From contig JANXSE010000292.1 in assembly GCA_025356695.1 (NCBI GenBank), positions 1 to 51,351 of the forward strand: 51,351 bases of DNA, read 5' to 3'. The position numbers and the translations under genes were made by a program. Below the pieces are notes generated by a model. It saw only the letters and a program-made list of their open reading frames with translations, was not told where the DNA came from and did not search any database. This document shows positions 7,947-17,611 of this stretch, piece after piece (position 1 is the stretch's first letter; every line of letters starts with the position of its first letter). The DNA is from Betaproteobacteria bacterium (lineage in GTDB: Bacteria > Pseudomonadota > Gammaproteobacteria > Burkholderiales > SG8-41).

Positions 7947-9302
7947 CTAACCGCTCTTGACCGACTTGGCGAGCTTTTCTTCGAGATAGTGGATGCTGGT
8001 GCCACCGCGCCGGAACGCAGCGTCCTGCATGAGTTCGATGTGCAGCGGCAGATTGGTCTTGATGCCTTCGACCGCCGCCTCCGACAAGGCGATGCTCATG
8101 CGCGCAATCGCCTGTTCGCGCGTATCGCCGTAGGCGATCAGCTTGCCGATCAGCGAATCGTAATGCGGCGGCACGAAATAATTATTGTAGACGTGCGAAT
8201 CGACGCGGATACCGGGCCCGCCGGGCATGTGCCACGAGGTGATGCGGCCGGGCGAGGGCGTGAATTTCACCGGGTCCTCGGCGTTGATGCGGCATTCGAT
8301 GGCATGCCCCTTCAACACGATGTCGCGCTGCTTGACCGGCATGCGTTCACCGGCCGCAATGCGGATCTGCGCCTGCACGAGATCGATGCCGGTGACGAAC
8401 TCGGTCACCGGATGTTCGACCTGAAGACGCGTGTTCATTTCGATGAAATAAAATTCATCGTTCTCGTAAAGGAATTCGAAGGTGCCCGCACCCTCGTAGC
8501 CGATCTTGCGGCAAGCCTCGGCGCAACGCTCGCCGACGCGCGCGCGCGAGCGCGCCGAGAGATGCGGCGCCGGCGCCTCTTCGATGATCTTCTGGTGGCG
8601 GCGCTGCATCGAGCAGTCGCGGTCACCAAGGTAAATGGCGTTGCGGAATTTGTCGGCCAGTATCTGGATTTCGATGTGGCGCGGTTTTTCCAGATACTTC
8701 TCCATGTAGACCATGGGATTGGAAAATGCCGCCTGCGCCTCGGCGCGCGTCATTTGCACCGCGTTGAGCAGCGCCGCCTCGGTGTGCACGACGCGCATGC
8801 CACGGCCACCGCCGCCACCCGCCGCCTTGATGATGACCGGATAACCGACTGCGCGCGCAGTCTTGATGATTTCCTCGGGCACCTCCGACAACGAGCCTTC
8901 GCTGCCCGGCACGCAGGGCACGCCGGCTTTTTTCATCGCCGCCTTGGCGCTCACCTTGTCGCCCATCAGGCGGATGGTTTCCGCCTTCGGTCCGATGAAG
9001 ACGAAGCCGCTTTTGTCGACGCGCTCGGCGAAATCGGCGTTCTCCGAGAGAAAACCGTAACCGGGGTGGATGGCCTCGGCGTCGGTGACTTCCGCCGCGC
9101 TGATGATGGCCGGAATGTTGAGATAGCTTAGCGCCGGCGCTGCCGGCCCGATGCACACCGATTCGTCGGCAAGTTTGACGTACTTGGCTTCGGCGTCCGC
9201 CTCGGAATGCACGGCCACCGTTTTGATGCCCATTTCGCGGCAGGCGCGCTGCACACGTAGCGCGATTTCGCCGCGATTGGCAATAAGGATTTTTTCAAAC
9301 AT
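7947..9302 (-). CDS. accC: Acetyl-CoA carboxylase, biotin carboxylase subunit
   Basis: AccC carboxylates biotin on AccB with ATP and bicarbonate, the first half-reaction of malonyl-CoA synthesis. The 451-residue protein has the usual length. It starts with [16 protein letters not shown], has the ATP-grasp glycine-rich loop [11 protein letters not shown] near 160-170, and has the biotin-carboxylase C-terminal motif ECRINAEDP. It lies 129 bp downstream of accB, a gap that contains a degenerate inverted repeat (9325-9430). Confidence 0.97.
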   Translation of the reverse strand: MFEKILIANRGEIALRVQRACREMGIKTVAVHSEADAEAKYVKLADESVCIGPAAPALSYLNIPAIISAAEVTDAEAIHPGYGFLSENADFAERVDKSGFVFIGPKAETIRLMGDKVSAKAAMKKAGVPCVPGSEGSLSEVPEEIIKTARAVGYPVIIKAAGGGGGRGMRVVHTEAALLNAVQMTRAEAQAAFSNPMVYMEKYLEKPRHIEIQILADKFRNAIYLGDRDCSMQRRHQKIIEEAPAPHLSARSRARVGERCAEACRKIGYEGAGTFEFLYENDEFYFIEMNTRLQVEHPVTEFVTGIDLVQAQIRIAAGERMPVKQRDIVLKGHAIECRINAEDPVKFTPSPGRITSWHMPGGPGIRVDSHVYNNYFVPPHYDSLIGKLIAYGDTREQAIARMSIALSEAAVEGIKTNLPLHIELMQDAAFRRGGTSIHYLEEKLAKSVKSG

Positions 9303-9324
9303 GAGTGATAACCGTGAAGCGTAT

Positions 9325-9430
9325 GGCGTCAGGCGTCAGGTGCAAAGTCACGCGGCGGCAGCCGCGCGCGCCGGTCAATTCGTTCGTGCAGGGCCGGTTT
9401 GCCTCACCCCTCACGCCTCGCGCCTCACCC
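9325..9430. repeat. Degenerate inverted repeat between accB and accC
   Basis: GGCGTCAGGCGTCAGGTG (9325-9342) is an imperfect complement of the C-rich tract at 9401-9430, which itself is built from repeats of CCTCAC(G/C). This heptamer-like array differs from the CT-rich palindromes of the 37-50 kb region. It could form a hairpin in the accB-accC transcript; no function is evident. Confidence 0.45.
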
Positions 9431-9431
9431 A

Positions 9432-9881
9432 TCAACCAATCACCATCAGCGGGTGCCCGTATTCGACCGGCTGGCCGTTCTCGACGAGGATGGCCTTGAT
9501 GACCCCGGTGCGGTCGGCTTCGATTTCGTTAAGCAGTTTCATCGCTTCAATGATGCAGACGGTTTCGCCTTCGGTCACGCTTTGGCCGACTTCGGCAAAG
9601 GACTTCGCGCCGGGGCTGGGCGAACGGTAAAAAGTGCCCACCATCGGCGACTTCAGCAGATGGCCTTCAGGCTGGGCCGGCGCGACGGGCTCGGCCGCTG
9701 CCGCCGGAGCAGGCGCCAGCGGCGCGGCCGCCACGGCCTGCGTCACCATGGCCGGCGCGGCATGCACCTGCGTGCCGCTGCGGCTGATGCGGACCTTCTC
9801 CTCGCCTTCGGTGATTTCGAGTTCGGCGATCCCCGATTCCTCGACGAGGTCGATCAACTTTTTAAGTTTGCGCAAATCCAT
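9432..9881 (-). CDS. accB: Acetyl-CoA carboxylase, biotin carboxyl carrier protein
   Basis: AccB carries biotin between biotin carboxylase and carboxyltransferase. With the start at 9881 it is 149 residues, beginning [17 protein letters not shown] as in the E. coli protein. An Ala/Pro-rich linker (about 41-72) leads to the biotinyl domain with biotinylated Lys115 in [10 protein letters not shown]. An in-frame ATG also lies at 9887 and overlaps the aroQ stop as ATGA. GGGAG is only 1 nt from that codon but 7 nt from 9881, which favours 9881. Confidence 0.95.
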   Translation of the reverse strand: MDLRKLKKLIDLVEESGIAELEITEGEEKVRISRSGTQVHAAPAMVTQAVAAAPLAPAPAAAAEPVAPAQPEGHLLKSPMVGTFYRSPSPGAKSFAEVGQSVTEGETVCIIEAMKLLNEIEADRTGVIKAILVENGQPVEYGHPLMVIG

Positions 9882-9883
9882 GG

Positions 9884-10336
9884 TCATGCTCCCGGCGAGT
9901 GCTGCAGCGCGTAGTCGAGCGCCAATTCGTAACCTTTGCCACCCAGCCCGCTGACGATGCCGACGGCGAGATCGGTGAAATACGAGTGGTGGCGGAATTT
10001 TTCCCTGGCAAACACGTTGGACAGGTGTACTTCGATAAACGGAATGGCCACGGCGGCCAGCGCATCGCGCATGGCGATACTGGTATGCGTAAATGCCGCC
10101 GGATTGATGATGATGAATTCGACGGCTTCCCGCTGCGCCTGCTGGATGCGGTCAACCAGTTCACCTTCGATATTGCTTTGGAAGGTATCCAGCGTAACTC
10201 CCGCCGCGCGCGCGCGGTCGGCGAGCCGCTGGTTGATTGACGCCAGCGTCGCCGAACCGTAATGAGCGGGTTCGCGCGAGCCGAGCAAATTCAGGTTGGG
10301 GCCGTGTATGACGAGTATGCTTTTCGGCGTAGGCAT
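9884..10336 (-). CDS. aroQ: 3-dehydroquinate dehydratase, type II
   Basis: AroQ converts 3-dehydroquinate to 3-dehydroshikimate in the shikimate pathway and forms a cytoplasmic dodecamer. The 150-residue protein has the family motifs [12 protein letters not shown] with catalytic Tyr26, NPAAFTHTS (79-87) and EVHLSN with His104. The frame is open upstream to 10387, but the conserved N-terminus places the start at 10336. No clear ribosome site precedes it. It is the first gene of aroQ-accB-accC-prmA; its stop abuts accB. Confidence 0.95.
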   Translation of the reverse strand: MPTPKSILVIHGPNLNLLGSREPAHYGSATLASINQRLADRARAAGVTLDTFQSNIEGELVDRIQQAQREAVEFIIINPAAFTHTSIAMRDALAAVAIPFIEVHLSNVFAREKFRHHSYFTDLAVGIVSGLGGKGYELALDYALQHSPGA

Positions 10337-10699
10337 GATGTCGATAACGCTGTCTCTTATAAGTAGCAACCTGGCGGAACCTGGCAAAGCGCGCCAAACT
10401 TACCGCGACGCGCCTCGTCTACGACACGATAGCTGCAGATCGCCGCATTTTACCGGATTTTAAGGTTATAAACCGATTACTCATAGAGCGCTTGGCCGGT
10501 TGGCGCCCTGTCGGCCGGTTGCGGCGCAACGGCACGATCGCCCACCGCCCCCAAAAACCACAACGGGCGCAAGGAAACCATCAAATACCGGTAGTGTCAA
10601 GCAAGGCTGATCATGAAATTCGCCACTTAACAGAAAATGGCGGCATATTCGCAGAACTTAATGGAAAATTTAGGCCAATAGGCCGAAATTACAGCCAGC
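10337..10699. other. Intergenic region (363 bp) between tlpA and aroQ
   Basis: No gene is seen here. The aroQ-proximal half should hold the operon promoter: on the reverse strand TAAAAT near 10449-10454 is a -10 candidate without a good -35. The other half (about 10580-10690) is AT-richer than its surroundings, with a GGCC-AATA-GGCC mini-hairpin near 10673 and the motif TGATCATGAAATTCGCCACT (10608-10627), which recalls the repeated ends of IS21-type elements. This could be an old mobile-element scar, but the evidence is weak. Confidence 0.4.
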
Positions 10700-11230
10700 C
10701 TAAAGCAGCGGAAAAATTGCTTTTTCGAGCTTTTCGGGCCTCAGGATACCAACCACCGTGGCAACGACGCGGCCGGAACGATCGATGATCAGACTGAAGG
10801 GCAACACGCCAGCACGATCGCCGGCCTCGCGCGCCAACTCCATGGTTTCAAGTCCACCGACCAGCAATGGGTAGTTCATGCCCATTTCTTTGGCGTAAAT
10901 CGCCACTCTTTCCGCAGTATCGACGGCGATGCCGACAAATTGGACGCCGTTCGCCGCATGATCCGCCTGATATTTGATGAACCCCGGGATCTCTTCGCGG
11001 CACGGAGCGCACCAGGTCGCCCAAAAATTGACGACCAGCACCTTGCCGCGCCATTGTTCAAGAGAAAGCGGCTTGCCGTCCAATCCGTTCAGACGGGCGG
11101 CTAGTATGCGCTGGCCCGTCGCCACCGGATCGGGCACATCGCTGAACGCCCCCGCACGCCATTGATAAACCAGAATGCCGGCCACCGCAAAGACGATCGC
11201 AGCGGCCAACAGCAGCAATTTTTGTCGCAT
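10700..11230 (-). CDS. TlpA/ResA-type membrane-anchored thioredoxin
   Basis: A 176-residue periplasmic thiol-disulphide oxidoreductase, anchored by an N-terminal helix (about 4-23) and carrying a thioredoxin fold with active-site WC74-A-P-C77. Proteins of this family reduce apocytochrome c or copper-chaperone cysteines. The start at 11230 lies 4 bp after the dsbD stop, so dsbD and this gene are almost certainly co-expressed. The natural reading is that DsbD supplies its electrons. The specific client is not evident. Confidence 0.88.
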   Translation of the reverse strand: MRQKLLLLAAAIVFAVAGILVYQWRAGAFSDVPDPVATGQRILAARLNGLDGKPLSLEQWRGKVLVVNFWATWCAPCREEIPGFIKYQADHAANGVQFVGIAVDTAERVAIYAKEMGMNYPLLVGGLETMELAREAGDRAGVLPFSLIIDRSGRVVATVVGILRPEKLEKAIFPLL

Positions 11231-11234
11231 CGGG

Positions 11235-13034
11235 TCAGCGCAGAACGGTATCCAGCGTTGCCGCAAAGCGATCGGCGGCCTGGAAGCCGACCACGCGCAA
11301 ACCCTTGACCTCGCTGCCGCTCCGGTCGAAGAAAACGATCCCCGGCGGCCCGAACAGATCAAAACGTTTGAGCAACGCTTTGTGCTCGTCGAGATTGGCA
11401 GTGACGTCGGCCTGCAGCGCGACCATTTCATCGAGCCGCGTCTGCACCATGGTGGCGCTGAACGTATCGCGCTCCATCTCCTTGCACGACACACACCAGT
11501 CCGCATAAAAATCCAGCATGACCGGCTTGCCGGCCGAGGCGCGCACCGCGCGGTCGAGTTCTTCGATGCTGCCAACGCGCTCGAAATGCACCGCCGGACC
11601 GGTCTGCGCCGCCGCGCCGCGCAGGCCGCCGAGCGGCTGCAACACATCGCGCGCGCCTGACAGCGCGCCAATGATCAGCGCAATGCCGGTCACCAGCGCA
11701 ATGATGCCGACGCCCTTGAACAATCGCCGGTAGCCCGGCACACCCTGCGGCAAGGGGTCAAGCGCATGGAGGTAAACCGCAAACATGATCAACAACACGG
11801 CCCAGGCCAGGAAATGCGCCATCGGCGGCAACAGCGGCGAGATGAGGAAAATCGCGACGCCTAGCAACACCACGCCGAAGAAACGTTTGACCGTATCCAT
11901 CCACGGCCCGGCTTTCGGCAGCAACGTGCCCGCCGAAGCCCCCACCACCAGCAACGGCACGCCCATGCCGAGCGCCAGCGCAAAGAGGGCCGCACCACCA
12001 AGAATGTAATCGCCGGATTTGCTGATATAGAGCAGCGCGCCCGCCAGCGGCGCGGCCACACAGGGCCCGACGATCAGCGCCGACAGAATGCCCATGCCGA
12101 AGACACTCACAAAATGCCCGCCGTGCAGGCGATTGCTGGTCACCGCCAGCTTGCTCTGCAATGCGCTCGGCAATTGCAGTTCATAAAAGCCGAACATCGA
12201 CAGCGAAAGCACAACGAACAATGCGGCGAAGCCGCCGAGCACCCACGGCGTCTGCAACGCAGACGACAACATCGTGCCAAGCAGCCCTGCCGCAACACCG
12301 GCCAGCGCATAGGTGATCGCCATGCCGAGTACATAGGCCAGCGACAGCGCGAAGCCGCGCGCATGGGTGAGATGTTCGCCGTGCGGTACCAGAATACCCG
12401 ACAGGATCGGGATCATCGGAAACACGCAGGGCGTCAACGCCAGCAGCAGGCCGAAACCGAAAAAGCTCGCCACCAGCACGAGGAAACCGCCCTTGAACAA
12501 ATCCGCGATGAGGGCATCTTCCGAACGCGGCGGCGATTTCGGCGCCGATTCTGCCGGTGCGGGGCGCACGAATTCGGCAACGCCGGGCGACGCCGCCGAT
12601 GAAAATCCGGCAAGCCGGATTTCCGCGCGCTGCTCCTGCGGCGGATAACACACACCCAGATCGGCGCAACCCTGCGACACCGCCTTCAGAACATAACGGC
12701 TTGCGGCGGCGTCCACGCCACTGACCGGCAGCACCATGGTAATGGTGCCGCGATAGATCTGCACGTTGCCGAAGAACTCGTCTTTTTTGATCTGCCCCGC
12801 CGGCAATTGCGATGCATCGACGGCAATCGACGCGGGGTCGGCACTGAATTTGAATTTGTCGCGGTACATGTAATAGCCGCGCGCGATTTCATAACGCACC
12901 TCGACCTTGCCCGCCTCAAGCAGGCGCGCCGAGAAGCGGAAGGCTTTTTCGGGCTCGAGCAAATCGGGGTCCTGGCCGCGCGCAGCGCAGGCCAGCAACA
13001 TCAACAAGGCAAACAGGAGGGCGCGTATGGACAT
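11235..13034 (-). CDS. dsbD: Thiol:disulfide interchange protein DsbD
   Basis: DsbD moves electrons from cytoplasmic thioredoxin across the inner membrane to periplasmic reductases. The 599-residue protein has all three modules. A signal peptide leads to an N-terminal domain with Cys123 and Cys129 (CADLGVCYPP). The eight-helix core has Cys203 (TPCVFP) and Cys325 (GPCVAAP). The C-terminal thioredoxin domain has C514-V-S-C517. All six redox cysteines are present. It starts 1 bp after cutA, as in the cutA-dsbD arrangement of E. coli, and is followed by its likely client, the TlpA-like gene. Confidence 0.96.
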   Translation of the reverse strand: MSIRALLFALLMLLACAARGQDPDLLEPEKAFRFSARLLEAGKVEVRYEIARGYYMYRDKFKFSADPASIAVDASQLPAGQIKKDEFFGNVQIYRGTITMVLPVSGVDAAASRYVLKAVSQGCADLGVCYPPQEQRAEIRLAGFSSAASPGVAEFVRPAPAESAPKSPPRSEDALIADLFKGGFLVLVASFFGFGLLLALTPCVFPMIPILSGILVPHGEHLTHARGFALSLAYVLGMAITYALAGVAAGLLGTMLSSALQTPWVLGGFAALFVVLSLSMFGFYELQLPSALQSKLAVTSNRLHGGHFVSVFGMGILSALIVGPCVAAPLAGALLYISKSGDYILGGAALFALALGMGVPLLVVGASAGTLLPKAGPWMDTVKRFFGVVLLGVAIFLISPLLPPMAHFLAWAVLLIMFAVYLHALDPLPQGVPGYRRLFKGVGIIALVTGIALIIGALSGARDVLQPLGGLRGAAAQTGPAVHFERVGSIEELDRAVRASAGKPVMLDFYADWCVSCKEMERDTFSATMVQTRLDEMVALQADVTANLDEHKALLKRFDLFGPPGIVFFDRSGSEVKGLRVVGFQAADRFAATLDTVLR

Positions 13035-13035
13035 G

Positions 13036-13365
13036 TTATTCAGCCGGTTCAGTTACGGTTTGTGTATTCACCCAGTCGAGAAAACCGGGCGAGCCCCGCT
13101 CCACCGCGACGGCGATGATTTCGGGCAGTTCGTAGGGATGCAGGCCACGGATGGCGGCCTCAACATCATCATACATTTCGCTGCGCGTCTTAATCAGCAG
13201 CGGCACCTCGGTCGCGGTTTCAACCGCGCCCTTCCAGCGGTAAACCGAGGTGCACTCCGCCAGCAGATTGACGCAGGCCGCCAGCCGGCGCTCGATCAGC
13301 GCATCGGCGATGCGGCGCGCGACCGCACGGTCCGGCGCATTGGTCAACACGATCAGCGCGGCCAT
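13036..13365 (-). CDS. cutA: Divalent-cation tolerance protein CutA
   Basis: CutA is a small trimeric cytoplasmic protein related in fold to PII proteins and linked to copper and divalent-metal tolerance; its molecular function is unsettled. The 109-residue sequence has the family core, including ACVNLL and the YRWKG-to-EVPLLIKT stretch. It lies 8 bp after the epimerase-like gene and 1 bp before dsbD. Confidence 0.93.
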   Translation of the reverse strand: MAALIVLTNAPDRAVARRIADALIERRLAACVNLLAECTSVYRWKGAVETATEVPLLIKTRSEMYDDVEAAIRGLHPYELPEIIAVAVERGSPGFLDWVNTQTVTEPAE

Positions 13366-13373
13366 CGGCGGCG

Positions 13374-14249
13374 TTATACCGGTACGCCGGCGGCGGCGAT
13401 GCCTTCACGCACCGTCGGATAACGCAGCGTGAGGCGCAGTTCGCGCTTGATGCGGTGGTTCGACAGGCGCCGCGATTCGCTCATGAACGACAACAACGCC
13501 GGCGCGATACGCTGCCCGGCCTCGGCCCGCGAAACGCGCGGCGGCCGCGGCAGGCCGTAACGGTCGGCGACCAGATCGAAGTAATCGCCCATCTTCAGGA
13601 CGCTGTCGTCGCTGGCGTTGTAGAGCCGGCCCGGTGTGCCGAACGACAGCGCAGCCACCGCCATGCGGGCAAGATCGTCGGCATGAATATGGTTGGTATA
13701 GGCGTCTTCATCGTCCCGCAGGGCCGGCGTGCCGTCGCGCAGCCGTTGCAACGGCAGACGCGCCTCGGAATAAATGCCGGGGGCGCGCAGCACGCAGATA
13801 CGCACGCCACTGCGCCGCCCCCACTCGCGCAAACGCCGTTCAGCGTCGACGCGGCGCTGTGCGCGCGCGGTTGCGGGCTGCAACGGCCGCGTTTCGTCAA
13901 CCCATGCGCCATGACAATTGCCGTAGACGCCACTGGTGCTGATGTAGACGAATTGCTGTGGTAGACTTTTTGCCTTGGCCAGCACTGCAATCAGATGCGC
14001 GGTGCGCGGGTCGCGGGAACCATGCAACGGCGGCGGCGCACAGTGCAGAACATCGTGTGCAATGCCGGCGAGTCCGTCCAGCGTGGAGGGATCGTCAAGA
14101 TCGCCGATGACCGGCACCAGCCCCAGGGCGCGCAACGACCGCACACGCGCCTGACTGCGGGTCAGCGCGTAGATACGGTAACGCGGGCGCAGCAACGGCA
14201 CCGCGCGCAGCGCAACATCACCGCAACCGATAATCAGTAGTCGCCGCAT
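13374..14249 (-). CDS. NAD(P)-dependent epimerase/dehydratase-like (atypical SDR, YeeZ-like)
   Basis: A 291-residue Rossmann-fold protein of the extended or atypical SDR group. It begins MRRLLIIGCGDVA, with the dinucleotide-binding GCGDVA at 8-13, and has the SDR active-site-region motif YISTSGVYG. Relatives in betaproteobacteria are annotated as NAD-dependent epimerases or SDR family oxidoreductases of unknown substrate. The frame is open to 14291, but homology sets the start at 14249. It heads the group with cutA, dsbD and tlpA, and is divergent from the flavoprotein gene at 14297 with only 47 bp between starts. Confidence 0.82.
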   Translation of the reverse strand: MRRLLIIGCGDVALRAVPLLRPRYRIYALTRSQARVRSLRALGLVPVIGDLDDPSTLDGLAGIAHDVLHCAPPPLHGSRDPRTAHLIAVLAKAKSLPQQFVYISTSGVYGNCHGAWVDETRPLQPATARAQRRVDAERRLREWGRRSGVRICVLRAPGIYSEARLPLQRLRDGTPALRDDEDAYTNHIHADDLARMAVAALSFGTPGRLYNASDDSVLKMGDYFDLVADRYGLPRPPRVSRAEAGQRIAPALLSFMSESRRLSNHRIKRELRLTLRYPTVREGIAAAGVPV

Positions 14250-14296
14250 AGCCGCAAATTGTAACCGAAAGCAACCGCAGACCGCCGTCAAAGCAA

Positions 14297-15307
14297 ATGC
14301 CCAATCAAGTCACCCTCAAACCCAGCGATCACGTCTTCACCGTCCGCGCCGGCGAAAGCATACTCGACGCCGCGCTGCGCGAAGGTTTTGTCATTTCCTA
14401 CGGCTGTCGCAACGGTGCCTGCGGCACCTGCAAGGGCAAGGTGCTCTCAGGCGAGGTCGATTACGGCAGCTACCAGACCAGCGCCCTGTCAGACAGCGAA
14501 AAACGCGCGGGGTTCGCGCTGTTTTGCCAGGCGCAGCCGCGGAGCGACGTCGTCATCGAATGCCGCGAAGTTGGCGCCACCAAGGACATCCAGATCCGCA
14601 CCCTGCCGGCGCGCGTGCAGAAAATGGAACACCTCGCCGCCGACATCATGCTGGTTGAACTGAAGCTGCCGGCCTCCGAGCGCCTGCAGTTCCTCGCCGG
14701 TCAGTACATCGACATTCTGCTCAAGGACGGCAGCCGCCGCAGTTTTTCGATGGCGAACGCGCCGCACGACGATGCGGTGTTGCAACTGCACATGCGCAAT
14801 TACGGCGGCCCGTTTTCGACCCACGTCTTTTCGGCCATGAAGGCGCGCGATATTCTGCGTTTCGAGGGTCCGCTCGGCACGTTTTACCTGCGCGAGAACA
14901 CCGAGAAGCCGGCGATCCTGCTCGCCAGCGGCACCGGCTTCGCGCCGGTCAAAGCCATCCTCGAACACGCGTTTCACTCGCACTGTTCGCGCCCGCTACT
15001 GCTCTACTGGGGAGCGCGCACGCGTGCCGATCTTTACATGAACGAGCTGGTCGAACGCTGGACGCGCGAGCACAACAATTTCAAATATGTGCCGGTGCTG
15101 TCGGAACCGCTGCCGGCCGACCACTGGAACGGCCGCACCGGGCTCGTGCATCAGGCGGTGATCAAGGACATGGCCGACATGAGCGGCTGCCAGGTCTATG
15201 CCTGCGGGGTGCCGGTGATGGTGGAGTCGGCGCGGCGCGATTTCATCGCGCAATGCGGGTTGCCGGAGAGCGAATTTTTTTCCGACGCCTTCACGCCGGC
15301 GGCCTGA
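14297..15307 (+). CDS. 2Fe-2S/FAD oxidoreductase, CDP-6-deoxy-delta-3,4-glucoseen reductase-like
   Basis: A 336-residue electron-transfer flavoprotein. The N-terminal plant-type ferredoxin domain binds 2Fe-2S through C37, C42, C45 and C77. An FAD domain (about 100-195) has the RRSFSMAN flavin motif, and an NAD(P) domain has GTGFAPVK. This architecture matches AscD/RfbI-type reductases and oxygenase reductase components. No deoxysugar or oxygenase gene lies nearby, so the physiological partner is unknown. In betaproteobacteria, stand-alone copies with this annotation are common. It is a single-gene unit converging on hemY. Confidence 0.88.
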   Translation: MPNQVTLKPSDHVFTVRAGESILDAALREGFVISYGCRNGACGTCKGKVLSGEVDYGSYQTSALSDSEKRAGFALFCQAQPRSDVVIECREVGATKDIQIRTLPARVQKMEHLAADIMLVELKLPASERLQFLAGQYIDILLKDGSRRSFSMANAPHDDAVLQLHMRNYGGPFSTHVFSAMKARDILRFEGPLGTFYLRENTEKPAILLASGTGFAPVKAILEHAFHSHCSRPLLLYWGARTRADLYMNELVERWTREHNNFKYVPVLSEPLPADHWNGRTGLVHQAVIKDMADMSGCQVYACGVPVMVESARRDFIAQCGLPESEFFSDAFTPAA

Positions 15308-15322
15308 CCGCTTCCGCGGTAA

Positions 15323-16531
15323 TTACACCGGCGTGCGGCGCCGTCCGCCGGTGAGCTGCTTCAACTGCGCCAGCGCCAGATCGAGGCTCTCGCGGTAATG
15401 CCGGCGCGCGGCGTCGGCATGGCCCAGGCCGTCGTGCAAATCGGCCAGCGCGAGATGCGCCGAGTATGTCGGCTCGACCGCAACACTGGCGTCGAGATAA
15501 CTCTGCGCCTTGCCCCACAATTCCTGCTGCGCACACAGCCGGCCGAGCGTGAGCAGCAGCACGCTGTCGCGCGGGTTCGCCTTCAGCCATTTCTCGGCGC
15601 GTTCGATGCGCCGCACCGTCGCCGCGCCGCCGCATTCGGCATACCAGCCGGCGAGTTCGGAATCCCACTCGTGTTCGAGTGCCGTTTCGATGATCTGGCA
15701 GGCCTGTTCGCCGCCGCCGAGCGCGCTGAAGCATTGTGCGGCTGCGGCCGCCACCTTCGGATCGCGTTTCTGTTCCGCCGGGATCTTCTGCCAGTATTCT
15801 TCCAGCGAAAAACGGTCGAGCGCGCGGCGTTTGAGAATTTCGATCTGCGCGTAGCGGCGCAATTGCGCGGCCTGCGCCTGGTCGAACACGCCGCGCCGCG
15901 TCAACTGGTCGATCAGCGGCAGCGTCGGCTCCCAGTTTTTTGCCAGTTGCTGCGCGCGCAGTTCCAGCCGCAGACCGGCCGTATGTTTTTCCGGCAGCGC
16001 CTTCAACGCCAGCAGGGCCTCCTGAACATGGCGCTGCTCGAGCAACAGTTCGGCTTCGGCAATGACGCGCATGGCGACATCCTCCGGCGCGCGCTCACCG
16101 GCGCGCGCGAGATATTCGTCGCGACGGTCGTAACGGCGCAGTTCGTGCGCGGCACGCGCCGCCAGCACCGCGCCCAGCGCCGGCATTTCACCAGTCTCGA
16201 TGACCGCCGCAGCGGCTTTTTCGGCACGCCCGTAGCGCCCCTCGAAGAACGCGCGCAAGGCATCGAGCAGCGCGGTGCGCGCATTGTCGCGCTGGCGCCG
16301 CGCGCGATACTCGCGCACACGCGCGGGCAATTCGATGGCGCCAAGCACGAAACGCAACAACAGGTAACCGAGGGCGATCGCGGCAATGCAGGCGAACACA
16401 AACATGTTCAGCGAAAGTTCGACGCGGTAGGGCGGCGACACCAGCAGTACATATCCGGTGTTGAAGCGCAGCGCCAGTGCCAGCGCCACCGCCACCGCAA
16501 ACAGACCCAGTAACCAGAAGACCCCGCGCAT
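15323..16531 (-). CDS. hemY: HemY-like tetratricopeptide membrane protein
   Basis: HemY of the proteobacterial type is an inner-membrane protein with TPR-like repeats, always near the haem genes but of unproven biochemical role. It is not the Gram-positive protoporphyrinogen oxidase of the same name. The 402-residue sequence has two N-terminal membrane helices (about 3-22 and 38-62) followed by an alpha-helical repeat region. A TTG at 16543 overlaps the hemX stop (TTGA), but the ATG at 16531 fits the family N-terminus better. It is the last gene of hemC-hemD-hemX-hemY. Confidence 0.88.
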   Translation of the reverse strand: MRGVFWLLGLFAVAVALALALRFNTGYVLLVSPPYRVELSLNMFVFACIAAIALGYLLLRFVLGAIELPARVREYRARRQRDNARTALLDALRAFFEGRYGRAEKAAAAVIETGEMPALGAVLAARAAHELRRYDRRDEYLARAGERAPEDVAMRVIAEAELLLEQRHVQEALLALKALPEKHTAGLRLELRAQQLAKNWEPTLPLIDQLTRRGVFDQAQAAQLRRYAQIEILKRRALDRFSLEEYWQKIPAEQKRDPKVAAAAAQCFSALGGGEQACQIIETALEHEWDSELAGWYAECGGAATVRRIERAEKWLKANPRDSVLLLTLGRLCAQQELWGKAQSYLDASVAVEPTYSAHLALADLHDGLGHADAARRHYRESLDLALAQLKQLTGGRRRTPV

Positions 16532-16539
16532 AACGATAC

Positions 16540-17559
16540 TCAACGCCGCTCGTTGCTAGCGCGAAAAACGCGCACGGCGTCGAGGCTGGGCGTCACATCG
16601 GGCAATTCGATGTTGAGCGCGCTGTCGTGCAACTGGCGCACTGCGGCAACCGCCGCGGCAACCGCTTCGCGCCGGACATCGAAATAACGCGCCAGCCACT
16701 CGCCGGCGGCCTTCAGATCGGCCCTGTAACTTTTCTCGTTGTGCGCCAGCAGCGCGATGCGCGCACCAAGCAGCCGCAGGCGCAGGTTCTCGCGCAGGAA
16801 ATAGGTTTGCGGAACGCTCAGCGGCGCCGCATCGGCATTGTCGATTTTCTCGATGCGCACGAGGTCACGCACATCCGCCCAGAATTCGCGCGCAAAACGC
16901 AGCCACGGTCTCGCCTCGGGCGACGGCGCCGCTTTGCGCGCGGCCGGCGCGTCGGCGGCGCGCGCTTCGATCAGCAGCGCTAAACCATCGACGCCGGCCG
17001 CCAACTCGTCGAGGCGCACCGCGATGGCGGCCGGATCGACGCGCGGCGCCTGCTTCAGGCGCTCGATATCGCGTGCCATCACCTTGCGCAGCGCCGCCAG
17101 TTGCGGCCGGTCGATACGCGCCAGCCGCACATCGATCGACTGCAATGCGATCAGTGCCGGGCGCACGTTGCCGGCGACCTGGATCTGCTGGTTGGCCAGC
17201 AGCAGCGTCTGTTCGATGTCGGCGAGCAGTGATTCGTCGCGGCTGCGCGCCAGATCCTGATACATCGCTTCAAGCGCGACCTGCTGGTTTTGCGATTCGT
17301 GCTGCTTCGCCTCCAGCTGCTCAAGTTTGCCCTGCCCTTCACGCACCTGCTCGGTGGTATTGCGACTATCGGCATCGGCGGCAGCGAGGCGGCGCGTGAG
17401 TTCGGCCTGCAGGGTTTTCACCTGCTGGTGGTTGTCGTACCACTGCAGCGCCAGCAGCAATGCCGCCGCCGCGATCATGACGGCGGGCTGCAGATACCAG
17501 CGGCGGGGCGCTTCCTGTGCCGCTGCCGTGTTCGATTCAACGGGATCGGGTGTGTTCAT
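16540..17559 (-). CDS. hemX: HemX-like uroporphyrinogen-III C-methyltransferase family membrane protein
   Basis: This 339-residue protein belongs to the HemX family, whose name suggests methyltransferase activity although it lacks a SAM-binding domain. It has one N-terminal transmembrane helix (about 27-42) and a coiled-coil stretch (about 50-110) leading to a helical periplasmic part. The start at 17559 is taken from the MNTPDPVES N-terminus; the frame is open upstream. It sits between hemD and hemY, the standard order, and probably scaffolds haem-pathway enzymes (inference). Confidence 0.87.
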   Translation of the reverse strand: MNTPDPVESNTAAAQEAPRRWYLQPAVMIAAAALLLALQWYDNHQQVKTLQAELTRRLAAADADSRNTTEQVREGQGKLEQLEAKQHESQNQQVALEAMYQDLARSRDESLLADIEQTLLLANQQIQVAGNVRPALIALQSIDVRLARIDRPQLAALRKVMARDIERLKQAPRVDPAAIAVRLDELAAGVDGLALLIEARAADAPAARKAAPSPEARPWLRFAREFWADVRDLVRIEKIDNADAAPLSVPQTYFLRENLRLRLLGARIALLAHNEKSYRADLKAAGEWLARYFDVRREAVAAAVAAVRQLHDSALNIELPDVTPSLDAVRVFRASNERR

Positions 17560-17611
17560 ATCCCGGACTCTAAACAGTGACTGCGGCAGTGTAAACAGCT
17601 GTCGCGCGCAA

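Noticed and set aside
10350..10361. CTGTCTCTTATA, identical to the first 12 bases of the Tn5 mosaic end used in sequencing adapters
   Set aside because: The match stops after 12 bases (next AGTAGC, not CACATC) and the surrounding sequence is continuous with the aroQ upstream region, so neither a transposon end nor adapter contamination is supported.
15323..16531. HemY as protoporphyrinogen oxidase
   Set aside because: The sequence is a membrane TPR protein without an FAD-binding motif; the shared name belongs to an unrelated Gram-positive enzyme.
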